Shown piece by piece: positions 36,857-44,471 of a stretch of DNA of 64,000 nt. Made by a program: the position numbers and the translations under genes. Within the stretch, counting starts at the first letter, position 1. Every line of letters begins with the position of its first letter. Source of the DNA: Bacillus sp. S3 (lineage in GTDB: Bacteria; Bacillota; Bacilli; Bacillales; Cytobacillaceae). A model generated the notes under the pieces. That model worked only from the letters and a program-made list of their open reading frames with translations, was not told the DNA's origin and searched no databases. Location of the stretch: assembly GCF_005154805.1 (NCBI RefSeq), contig NZ_CP039727.1, positions 307,501 through 371,500 of the forward strand, given 5' to 3'.

Positions 36857-38236
36857 ATGAGAATACTTTATTTAGATTTAGACTCGCTCCGCCCCGACCA
36901 TATTGGTGCTTATGGATATCATCGGGATACAACACCAAATATTGACAAGATCGCAGAAGAGGGCGTCATATTCACGAATTATTATTGCACAGATGCACCT
37001 TGCCTGCCGTCACGTTCGGCCTTAATGTCAGGCAGATTCGGAATCCATAATGGTGTCGTCGGCCATGGTGGAACAGCGGCGGATATGAGACGTGAAGGAC
37101 CTAGCCGTGACTTCAATGATAAGCTAGTTTATGAGAGTCTGCCGAGTTCACTACGGCAGATTGGCTATAAAACAACAACCATCAGTACTTTTGCTGAAAG
37201 ACATTCCGCCTGGACGTTCAATGCCGGATTCAATGAGGTGTTTAATGTTGGAGCGAAGGGCCACGAATCAGCGGAGCAGGTGCTGCCGGTAGCTCTTAAA
37301 TGGCTGGATGACAACGGCAGTTCAGATAACTGGTTTTTACATTTGAATTTCTGGGATCCGCATACTCCTTATCGGACACCCGAAGAGTTCGGACAACCGT
37401 TTGCGAATGAACCGCTGCCTGAATGGTTGACGGAAGAGGTATTTCAACAGCACAAGCAAAAGGTGTGTCAGCACAGCATCGATCATATGAATGAACTTGC
37501 TAAAACCCATTACTTCAAATGGCCGCGCCATGGGAAGCAAATTGAAAACTACGATGATTTACGATTGATACTCGATAACTACGATTGTGCCATTCGCTAT
37601 ATGGATAACCATATTGGTCATGTGCTGCGAAAGTTAGAGGAGCTGGGTGTTATGGAAGACACAGCCATTCTGATTACTGCCGATCATGGCGAAAATATGG
37701 GCGAATTAGGGATTTACTCTGAGCATGGTACGGCCGATCAAGGGACATGCAGAATTCCGATGATTATTCGCTGGCCTACTGGATTAAAAGGGAAGGTTGA
37801 TGAGGGCCTGCATTATCATATCGATCTTGCCCCAACCTTTGCTAGTTTGCTAGGAGCCCGAAATGCTCCGTCATGGGATGGAAGAAGCTATGCTAACAGT
37901 ATTATAAAAGGTGAAGATACAGGTCGGGAATATTTGGTTATGTCACAATGTGCCCATGTTTGCCAGCGTAGTGTCAGGTTTGAGGATTGGCTCTATATCC
38001 GCACTTATCATGATGGACAGAACGGGTTCCCGAAGGAAATGCTGTTTAACTTGAAGGATGATCCGTATGAACAGCAGAACTTGGCTGAAGAACGCCGTGA
38101 TATCTGCAAAACGGCCGTTTATTTCCTTAATGAGTGGCATGATGAAATGATGTCGACAATGGACTTTGACGTCGATCCGTTATGGACAGTTATGAAAGAA
38201 GGCGGGCCATTGCACGCTAAAGAATTCAAAAGATAA
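36857..38236 (+). CDS. Cys-type sulfatase
   Basis: Alkaline-phosphatase-fold sulfatase. The N-terminus LYLDLDSLRPDHIGAYGY gives the metal-binding Asp pair. The signature CLPSRSALMSGR near residue 50 holds the Cys that is converted to formylglycine. ITADHGENMGELG is the second metal block. 459 residues, no signal peptide, so it desulfates imported sugars in the cytoplasm. The next gene encodes the matching maturase. The substrate is probably a sulfated amino sugar, judging from the GH20 gene; this is inference. Confidence 0.9.
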   Translation: MRILYLDLDSLRPDHIGAYGYHRDTTPNIDKIAEEGVIFTNYYCTDAPCLPSRSALMSGRFGIHNGVVGHGGTAADMRREGPSRDFNDKLVYESLPSSLRQIGYKTTTISTFAERHSAWTFNAGFNEVFNVGAKGHESAEQVLPVALKWLDDNGSSDNWFLHLNFWDPHTPYRTPEEFGQPFANEPLPEWLTEEVFQQHKQKVCQHSIDHMNELAKTHYFKWPRHGKQIENYDDLRLILDNYDCAIRYMDNHIGHVLRKLEELGVMEDTAILITADHGENMGELGIYSEHGTADQGTCRIPMIIRWPTGLKGKVDEGLHYHIDLAPTFASLLGARNAPSWDGRSYANSIIKGEDTGREYLVMSQCAHVCQRSVRFEDWLYIRTYHDGQNGFPKEMLFNLKDDPYEQQNLAEERRDICKTAVYFLNEWHDEMMSTMDFDVDPLWTVMKEGGPLHAKEFKR

Positions 38237-38246
38237 TATTTTCTGC

Positions 38247-38272
38247 CCTGATGTTTGGTCGTCAGGGCCTTC
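38247..38272 (+). other. hairpin between the sulfatase and maturase genes
   Basis: GCCCTGA / TCAGGGC stem with a 10-nt loop but only a short T run. It could reduce read-through or stabilise the upstream message. Confidence 0.5.
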
Positions 38273-38303
38273 AAAGTTCAACAGCATCTTAGGGGGATGA
38301 GCT

Positions 38304-39548
38304 ATGAGTACTGGCTGCCTGACAACAGCGAACCGCAATATTAGTGTGATGTGGAAGACGGTTTCAGAAGATTGTAATTTAGCATGCGAGTATTGTTATT
38401 ACAGTACTTGCGGTGGAAAGCCTGGGAAGAAAATTAATCGCATTGACTCTATTGTTTTGGAAAAATTCATCAAAGAATACATGGAGCGCTCGAAAGGGGC
38501 TGCCACCTTTGCCTGGCAGGGAGGCGAACCGCTTTTAGCCGGCCTTGATTTTTTCGAGGAAGTCGTGATGCTTCAGGCAAAATATGCACCAAAAAACACG
38601 ATGATCAGCAACTCGCTGCAGACGAATGGTACCCTTATTACTGATAAATGGGCAAGTTTTTTTAAGAAATATAACTTCTTAATCGGGGTAAGCCTTGATG
38701 GGCCGAGAGAGGTTCATGATGCTAAAAGGGTGGACTCCCGCGGGCAAGGCAGTTTTGACAGGGTAATGCGGGGAATTGATTCTCTTCGCAAGCATCAAGT
38801 TGATTTCAACATTCTTACAGTTGTTCATAAGGGGAATGTGACCAAAGCCACTGAGATGTTGCGCTTTTATGAGGATGAGGGGTTTCACTTTGTCCAGTTT
38901 ATCCCTTGTATGGACTTTCGCTCGCAGGAAATTAACAAGCCTGGTGTGTATGACATCACACCGAAGGAATACGGAGATTTTCTCTGTGAGGCGTTTGACT
39001 ATTGGTACAATAATGGAGAGACACGGTCATCCATCCGCTTTTTCGATGAAATGCTGAATGTATATGTGAACCGGGAGCCAGGATTATGTATCCATCGCGC
39101 GGCCTGTCCGCAGACGATTATATTAGAACAAAATGGCGATGCTTTTCCCTGTGATTTTTTCATTCATCCAGATTGGAAGATTGGTAATGTTGGTATACAT
39201 TCGATTGATGAGATTTTGGCGCACCCTTTATACGATAAATTTTTGAGTATGAAGCCGAATCTGCCTGAACCTTGTAAAACCTGCGAATGGAAGAAGCTTT
39301 GCCATGGCGGCTGCCCGCGGAACAGGAAGTGGGGCCCTGACCTTGCAACATCAGAGGTTGATTATTTCTGCTCCAGCTACAAACAAATATACAGCTACGC
39401 CGACGAACGCATGAAACAGCTGGGCGACGGTGTTAGAGCCACATTGTATGAACAGAATCTTACACGCTTTTACAACGGAAAGACACCAAGTCGCAACGCT
39501 CCATGCCCATGTGGCAGCGGAAAAAAATTAAAACAATGCTGTGGATGA
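38304..39548 (+). CDS. anaerobic sulfatase-maturating enzyme (radical SAM) with SEC-C tail
   Basis: It oxidises the sulfatase Cys to formylglycine without oxygen. The radical SAM motif CNLACEYC lies near residue 25 (CxxxCxxC). A GGEP motif (WQGGEPLLAG) follows, then a SPASM domain with several Cys in the last third (CIHRAACP, CDFF, CKTCEWKKLCHGGCPRN). The last 20 residues form an SEC-C zinc motif (CPCGSGKKLKQCC). 414 residues. GGGGGATG precedes the ATG. Adjacent to its likely client sulfatase. Confidence 0.9.
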   Translation: MSTGCLTTANRNISVMWKTVSEDCNLACEYCYYSTCGGKPGKKINRIDSIVLEKFIKEYMERSKGAATFAWQGGEPLLAGLDFFEEVVMLQAKYAPKNTMISNSLQTNGTLITDKWASFFKKYNFLIGVSLDGPREVHDAKRVDSRGQGSFDRVMRGIDSLRKHQVDFNILTVVHKGNVTKATEMLRFYEDEGFHFVQFIPCMDFRSQEINKPGVYDITPKEYGDFLCEAFDYWYNNGETRSSIRFFDEMLNVYVNREPGLCIHRAACPQTIILEQNGDAFPCDFFIHPDWKIGNVGIHSIDEILAHPLYDKFLSMKPNLPEPCKTCEWKKLCHGGCPRNRKWGPDLATSEVDYFCSSYKQIYSYADERMKQLGDGVRATLYEQNLTRFYNGKTPSRNAPCPCGSGKKLKQCCG

Positions 39549-39580
39549 AGCAAGCTTTCTCGTTGCTTCTCTTTTTTTTT
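39547..39580 (+). terminator. terminator after the maturase gene
   Basis: GAAGCAA / TTGCTTC stem overlapping the stop codon, then nine T. Confidence 0.8.
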
Positions 39581-39725
39581 CGCGGATCGATTACTTCAAA
39601 TACAGTATACTGCTTTCTACTCAGAATTATTATTATCTTATGTCTATTCTTGGTCGATATTGTCGGATCCTTAATCGGTCTGTTATAATTTTGAGGATAC
39701 TGCTCGAACTTGTCCCGCGTATTTT

Positions 39726-39753
39726 TTGCTTGAAGTGAAAAAAGGCGTATAAT
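39726..39753 (+). promoter_or_regulatory. promoter of manO
   Basis: TTGCTT (39726) and TATAAT (39748) are 16 bp apart, 35 bp before the start codon. Confidence 0.65.
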
Positions 39754-39788
39754 AATTTTTATTATAAGAAAGAAATGGAGTACATCAA

Positions 39789-40160
39789 ATGGTCCAATCA
39801 ATCAATACAAAAGTCGATTTAGTTATTGATGCAACCTCACATATGGGAATTTCAGACTATGGCAAAATAATGATTGGAGACAAAGGATTTGAATTCTTCA
39901 ATAATCGTGATGCTCGTAAGTTTATTCAAATTCCATGGGTAGAAGTTGAGTACGTGATCGCTTCCGTCATGTTCAAAGGGAAATGGATCCCACGGTATAC
40001 TATCCAAACTAAGCGGAATGGGAAGTATACATTTTCTTCAAAAGAGCAGAAAAAAGTTTTGCGAACCATTCGTGAATACGTTGATCCGAATCAGATGGTC
40101 CAGTCATTAAGTTTCTTTGATGTTATCAAACGAGGCTTGAAGAGTAAATTTAAAAAGTAA
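39789..40160 (+). CDS. manO: ManO-like protein (DUF956)
   Basis: Small soluble protein of the DUF956 family, usually encoded beside mannose-class PTS genes and called ManO. Typical segments are MGISDYGKIMIGDKGFEFFN and IPWVEVEYVIASVMFKGKWIPRY. 123 residues, basic C-terminus. Here it is transcribed ahead of the PTS operon from its own promoter and has its own terminator, whereas it often lies at the operon end in other Firmicutes. A regulatory role in mannose uptake has been proposed for the family. Confidence 0.8.
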   Translation: MVQSINTKVDLVIDATSHMGISDYGKIMIGDKGFEFFNNRDARKFIQIPWVEVEYVIASVMFKGKWIPRYTIQTKRNGKYTFSSKEQKKVLRTIREYVDPNQMVQSLSFFDVIKRGLKSKFKK

Positions 40161-40170
40161 ATAGTTTTAC

Positions 40171-40202
40171 AATACAAGACATGGTTGAGCTTGTATTTTT
40201 TT
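40171..40202 (+). terminator. terminator of manO
   Basis: AATACAAG / CTTGTATT stem with an inner CA/TG pair and a run of T. Confidence 0.85.
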
Positions 40203-40248
40203 ATAGAGAAAAATCAAAAAGTTGTTAACGGACAAATAAATTTTTCTC

Positions 40249-40281
40249 CTCTTGTAAGAGGAATAATTAGTGTGATATAAT
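40249..40281 (+). promoter_or_regulatory. distal promoter candidate with a dyad
   Basis: TTGTAA (40252) and TATAAT (40276) with 18-bp spacing and an extended TGTG before the -10. The palindrome CCTCTT-GT-AAGAGG (40249-40262) overlaps the -35 and may be an operator. Confidence 0.45.
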
Positions 40282-40364
40282 TCTTGTGGAAGCTCATTGA
40301 AGTGATGCAGCAAATATTGAAAAGAATGTATTTGATGCAGATGCTATTTATTTAACACTCTATT

Positions 40365-40400
40365 TACAGCGTTTACAAAATAAATTTAAATCGCTATTAT
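40365..40400 (+). promoter_or_regulatory. proximal promoter and cre-like box of the mannose PTS operon
   Basis: TTTACA (40373) and TATTAT (40395) are 16 bp apart. TTACAGCGTTTACA (40365-40378) is a cre-like box with one mismatch in the fixed positions and overlaps the -35, the usual place for CcpA repression. Confidence 0.55.
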
Positions 40401-40406
40401 TTTTTA

Positions 40407-40436
40407 CGTGTTACTGATTCGATCAGGCATGAGTGA
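40407..40436 (+). promoter_or_regulatory. RAT antiterminator site (BglG/LicT family)
   Basis: TGTTACTGATTCGATCAGGC matches the ribonucleic antiterminator motif (TTACTG...CAGGCA). It folds as CTGAT-TCG-ATCAG with an outer CGTG/CATG pairing and internal bulges, as in known RATs. Its 3' half overlaps the 5' arm of the terminator that follows, so protein binding would prevent termination. Confidence 0.8.
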
Positions 40437-40518
40437 AAAGTAGTGATTGATATGAAGAATTAAGGGGTATTCTATACCTAAATCTTCATTCAATCTACTT
40501 TTTGCTCATGCCTTTTTT
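40426..40518 (+). terminator. leader terminator (attenuator) of the mannose PTS operon
   Basis: Long hairpin: GGCATGAG, AAAAGTAG, TTGA and TGAAGA on one side pair with TCTTCA, TCAA, CTACTTTTT and CTCATGCC on the other. It ends in six T, 64 bp before the IIAB gene. It is mutually exclusive with the RAT hairpin. Confidence 0.9.
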
Positions 40519-40582
40519 GTTGTTTTGTAGAAACTGTAACCGCTTTAGATGAGCTGAAAAAATAATAATAGGAGGTATAAAG

Positions 40583-41557
40583 ATGGTAGGAATTATCATT
40601 GCAAGTCACGGTGAATTTTCCAATGGTATCTTGCAATCCGGAGAGATGATCTTTGGAAAACAAGAAAATGTAAAAGCTGTTACATTAATGCCGAGCGAAG
40701 GACCTGATGATGTAAAGGCAAAAATAAAAGAAGCAATCGCTTCTTTCGACAACCAAGACGAAGTATTATTCTTAGTCGATCTTTGGGGTGGAACTCCTTT
40801 CAATCAAGCCAACAGCTTGTTTGAAGAACACAATGACAAATGGGCAATCGTTGCTGGCATGAACTTACCAATGCTGATTGAAGCATTTGCATCGCGCTTC
40901 TCAATGAACACAGCGCATGAAATTGCCGCCCATATTTTGGGTACAGCTAAAGAAGGAGTTAAAGTAAAACCTGAACAATTAGAACCAGCAGAAGCATCTT
41001 CTGCTACAGCAGCTGCCGGACCATCAAATGCAGGAGCTCCTGGTAAATTTGAATATGTGTTAGCACGCATTGACTCACGACTTCTTCATGGACAAGTAGC
41101 AACTGCTTGGACAAAAACGACACAGCCTACACGTATCATCGTAGTATCTGATGCAGTAGCTAAGGATGACCTTCGTAAGAAATTGATCCAACAGGCTGCT
41201 CCTCCGGGTGTAAAGGCACACGTTGTTCCTGTTAATAAAATGATTGATCTTGCAAAAGATGATCAACATTTCGGCGGGCAGCGCGCGTTACTTCTTTTCG
41301 AAAACCCGCAAGATGCGCTTAGAGCAGTAGAAGGCGGCGTTCCATTGAAGACCATCAACGTTGGTTCTATGGCACACTCACCTGGTAAAGTTCAACCGAA
41401 TAAGGTATTGGCCTTTAGCCAAGATGATATTAATACTTTCAATAAGTTAAAAGAAGCTGGTTTGAATTTCGATGTACGTAAAGTGCCGAACGATTCAAAA
41501 GGCGACATGAATGAAATTATCAAGAAGGCTCAAGAAGAGTTAAACAAACAAAAATAA
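40583..41557 (+). CDS. manX: PTS mannose-family EIIAB component
   Basis: It carries phosphate from HPr to the sugar. The IIA domain starts with GIIIASHGEFSNG (His9 is the phosphorylation site) and runs to about residue 130. A flexible Ala/Pro/Ser linker of about 25 residues follows, then the IIB domain with IDSRLLHGQVATAW (active His). 324 residues, cytoplasmic. AGGAGG 8 nt before the ATG. First of three PTS genes, controlled by the RAT leader. Sugar not determined; mannose or glucose are typical for the class. Confidence 0.93.
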   Translation: MVGIIIASHGEFSNGILQSGEMIFGKQENVKAVTLMPSEGPDDVKAKIKEAIASFDNQDEVLFLVDLWGGTPFNQANSLFEEHNDKWAIVAGMNLPMLIEAFASRFSMNTAHEIAAHILGTAKEGVKVKPEQLEPAEASSATAAAGPSNAGAPGKFEYVLARIDSRLLHGQVATAWTKTTQPTRIIVVSDAVAKDDLRKKLIQQAAPPGVKAHVVPVNKMIDLAKDDQHFGGQRALLLFENPQDALRAVEGGVPLKTINVGSMAHSPGKVQPNKVLAFSQDDINTFNKLKEAGLNFDVRKVPNDSKGDMNEIIKKAQEELNKQK

Positions 41558-41584
41558 TCCAGAGAAAACGGAGGATTAATAATC

Positions 41585-42391
41585 ATGGATTTGAATGTGA
41601 TTCAAATAATATTAGTCTGTATCGTAGCATTTTTAGCTGGTATGGAAGGAATTTTGGATGAATTCCAATTCCACCAGCCACTCGTTGCTTGTACGTTAAT
41701 TGGCTTAGTTACAGGAAACTTAGTACCGTGTCTAATTTTAGGTGGTACTCTTCAACTGATCGCTTTAGGTTGGGCTAACATCGGAGCTGCCGTAGCACCG
41801 GATGCTGCGTTAGCCTCAGTTGCATCTGCTATTATTTTAGTTTTAAGTGGACAAGGTAAAGCTGGTGTGGCTTCTGCAATTGCGATTGCTGTTCCGCTTG
41901 CAGTTGCTGGCCTTTTATTAACAATCATCGTTCGTACACTTGCAACAGCCATCGTACACTTTATGGATGCTGCAGCTCAAGAAGGAAACATCAGAAAAGT
42001 TGAATTTTGGCAAATCGTTGCTATCTGCATGCAGGGTTTGCGTATTGCCATCCCAGCGGCATTAATTGTAGCAATTGGTGCAGGTCCGGTTAGAGAATTA
42101 CTCACATCTATGCCAATTTGGTTGACAGACGGTTTAGCAATTGGTGGGGGAATGGTCGTAGCCGTTGGTTATGCAATGGTTATTAACATGATGGCTACAA
42201 AAGAAGTATGGCCATTCTTCGCAATTGGTTTTGTATTAGCGACTGTTTCACAAATTACACTTATCGGTTTAGGAGCGATCGGTGTGGCTCTTGCACTTAT
42301 CTACTTAGCGCTTTCTAAACAAGGCGGTTCAGGTAATGGCGGCAACGGTAAATTTGGTGATCCACTAGGCGATATTATTGATAATTACTAA
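41585..42391 (+). CDS. manY: PTS mannose-family EIIC component
   Basis: Membrane channel part of the transporter: 268 residues, about seven hydrophobic segments and the typical LAGMEGILDEFQFHQPLVACTLIGLVTG block near the start. Short Gly/Asn-rich C-terminus. It lies 27 bp after the IIAB gene with CGGAGG in front. It acts together with IID. Confidence 0.93.
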   Translation: MDLNVIQIILVCIVAFLAGMEGILDEFQFHQPLVACTLIGLVTGNLVPCLILGGTLQLIALGWANIGAAVAPDAALASVASAIILVLSGQGKAGVASAIAIAVPLAVAGLLLTIIVRTLATAIVHFMDAAAQEGNIRKVEFWQIVAICMQGLRIAIPAALIVAIGAGPVRELLTSMPIWLTDGLAIGGGMVVAVGYAMVINMMATKEVWPFFAIGFVLATVSQITLIGLGAIGVALALIYLALSKQGGSGNGGNGKFGDPLGDIIDNY

Positions 42392-42410
42392 GAAGGAGGA
42401 GGACACAAAA

Positions 42411-43322
42411 ATGGCAAATGAATTGAGATTATCAAAAAAAGATCGTATTTCTGTTTGGTGGCGTTCCACTTTCATTCAAGGTTCTTGGAACTATGAACGT
42501 ATGCAAAACGGTGGTTGGGCATATACGATGATCCCCGCAATCAAACGATTATATAAAACGAAAGAAGATCGTTCTGCTGCACTAAAACGTCATTTAGAAT
42601 TCTTTAATACTCACCCATATGTAGCTTCACCTATTATTGGTGTAACTTTAGCGCTGGAAGAAGAACGTGCAAATGGTGCGCCGGTTGACGATGCGGCCAT
42701 TCAAGGGGTTAAAGTCGGTATGATGGGTCCTTTAGCAGGTATCGGGGATCCGGTTTTCTGGTTCACGGTTAGACCAATACTTGGTGCTTTAGGCGCTTCT
42801 CTTGCTTTGACCGGTAACATTCTTGGGCCGATTATTTTCTTCGTTTTATGGAATCTTATTCGTATGGGATTCACGTGGTATACGCAAGAATTTGGTTACA
42901 AAGCTGGTTCTAAAATTACTGACGACTTATCTGGCGGAATCCTTCAAGATATTACGAAAGGTGCATCGATTCTGGGTATGTTCATCCTTGGTGCATTAGT
43001 TAACCGTTGGGTATCTGTGAAATTTGCGCCAGTTGTATCCGAAGTGAAACTTTCCGAAGGTGCGTATATTGACTGGAGTAATTTACCTGCTGGAGCGGAA
43101 GGGATTAAAACCGCATTACAACAGCAAGCTGCTGGTCTTTCATTAGAACCTGTTAAAGTAACTACTTTACAAGCCAACTTGGATAGCTTAATTCCTGGTT
43201 TAGCTGGATTGTTGATCACATTCCTTTGCATGTGGCTGCTTAAGAAGAAAGTTTCTCCAATCGTTATGATTCTTGGGTTGTTCGTAGTGGGTATCGTTTT
43301 CCACTTAATCCACTTAATGTAA
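42411..43322 (+). CDS. manZ: PTS mannose-family EIID component
   Basis: Second membrane subunit. Family blocks seen are STFIQGSWNYERMQNGGWAYTMIPAI near residue 20, VKVGMMGPLAGIGDPVFWFTVRP near 105 and a C-terminal hydrophobic anchor. AGGAGGAGG fixes the ATG at 42411; an in-frame ATG 33 bp earlier overlaps the IIC gene. 303 residues. Last gene of the PTS operon; a terminator follows. Confidence 0.93.
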   Translation: MANELRLSKKDRISVWWRSTFIQGSWNYERMQNGGWAYTMIPAIKRLYKTKEDRSAALKRHLEFFNTHPYVASPIIGVTLALEEERANGAPVDDAAIQGVKVGMMGPLAGIGDPVFWFTVRPILGALGASLALTGNILGPIIFFVLWNLIRMGFTWYTQEFGYKAGSKITDDLSGGILQDITKGASILGMFILGALVNRWVSVKFAPVVSEVKLSEGAYIDWSNLPAGAEGIKTALQQQAAGLSLEPVKVTTLQANLDSLIPGLAGLLITFLCMWLLKKKVSPIVMILGLFVVGIVFHLIHLM

Positions 43323-43338
43323 TAAATGAAAAAAGAGC

Positions 43339-43371
43339 AGCACCTCTGTAATAATAATCGGAGGTGCTTTT
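43339..43371 (+). terminator. terminator of the mannose PTS operon
   Basis: AGCACCTC / GAGGTGCT stem with a 14-nt loop and a short T run. Confidence 0.75.
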
Positions 43372-43399
43372 CATATAAATAGAACTTAGGGGGGCCATT

Positions 43400-44416
43400 A
43401 TGCTTACTATTGGTTATATTGGAAATGGAAAAAGCACAAACAGGTATCATCTGCCGTTCGTCTTGCAAAGAGAGAATATAAAGGTAAAAACGATTTATCA
43501 AAGAAATCCTAAGCATGAAAGTTGGGAAAGGATTGCAGGAGTAAATTATACTTCTGATTTAGATGAACTATTAAATGACAAGGACATTCAACTTATTGTA
43601 ATTTGTACAAGACTGGACAGTCATTATGAATACGCAAAATTAGTGTTAAACAAAAATAAAAACTGTTTGGTTGAAAAGCCTTTTATGGAAACCTCGGAAC
43701 AGGCAAAAGAAATATTTGCACTGGCAAGAGAGAAAGGATTGATTGTTCAAACGTATCAAAACAGACGTTTTGATAGTGACTTTTTAACCGTTCAAAAGGT
43801 CATTGAAGAGGGGAAACTAGGGGACTTGCTCGAAGTGGAAATGCATTATGACTATTATCGTCCCGAAGTACCTGAGTCTGTTCATTCTTTTCATCCTGTT
43901 CGGTCATTTTTGTATGAACATGGCTGCCATACAATGGATCAGGTGATTAGCTATTTTGGCCAGCCGGATCAAATACATTATGATGTCAGACAATTATTAG
44001 GCCAAGGAAGAATGAATGATTATTTCGATTTAGATTTATATTATGGCAAGATAAAAGTATCTGTTAAATCCAGTTATTTTAGAATAAAAGAAAGACCAAG
44101 CTTCGTCGTTTATGGAAAAAAGGGATGCTTTGTGAAAGAAACGAAAGATCGTCAGGAGGAACATTTAAAGTTATTTTATATGCCTGATAACAAAGACTTT
44201 GGGATAGATACAATAAAACATTATGGTGTACTTACATATATTGATGAAGATGGGACATTCCACGAAGAAACAGTGAAGTCCGTAAATGGTGATTATGGAA
44301 GAGTATATGATGATTTATATGAAGCCATTATCAATGGGAAAGATAAAACCATTACAGACGAACAGACACTGCTGCAAATGGAAATATTAGAAACTGGAGT
44401 GAAAAAATTAAAGTAA
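43400..44416 (+). CDS. Gfo/Idh/MocA-family oxidoreductase
   Basis: NAD(P)-dependent sugar-type dehydrogenase. The Rossmann start TIGYIGNGKSTNRYHLP, the VEKPFMETSEQAKE motif (Glu-Lys-Pro near residue 93) and a later HGCHTMDQVISYFG are family hallmarks. 338 residues, cytoplasmic. GGGGG precedes the ATG. Its own short operon after the PTS genes; it may act on the imported sugar or a related metabolite, but nothing in the sequence names the substrate. Confidence 0.88.
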   Translation: MLTIGYIGNGKSTNRYHLPFVLQRENIKVKTIYQRNPKHESWERIAGVNYTSDLDELLNDKDIQLIVICTRLDSHYEYAKLVLNKNKNCLVEKPFMETSEQAKEIFALAREKGLIVQTYQNRRFDSDFLTVQKVIEEGKLGDLLEVEMHYDYYRPEVPESVHSFHPVRSFLYEHGCHTMDQVISYFGQPDQIHYDVRQLLGQGRMNDYFDLDLYYGKIKVSVKSSYFRIKERPSFVVYGKKGCFVKETKDRQEEHLKLFYMPDNKDFGIDTIKHYGVLTYIDEDGTFHEETVKSVNGDYGRVYDDLYEAIINGKDKTITDEQTLLQMEILETGVKKLK

Positions 44417-44424
44417 AATGAAAC

Positions 44425-44461
44425 AAAGGTCTTTCATCCTGAATGGATGAAGACCTTTTTT
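44425..44461. terminator. bidirectional terminator
   Basis: AAAGGTCTTTCATCC and GGATGAAGACCTTT arms, T-rich on the + strand and A-rich in front, between convergent genes. Confidence 0.85.
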
Positions 44462-44471
44462 AGTCTATTGC

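Noticed and set aside
39549..39788. Small genes in the gap before manO
   Set aside because: Short frames there lack ribosome binding sites and overlap the terminator of the maturase gene and the manO promoter.
42944..43516. 190-codon minus frame across the IID gene and the oxidoreductase start
   Set aside because: It overlaps two well-supported genes and a terminator, so it is not a real gene.
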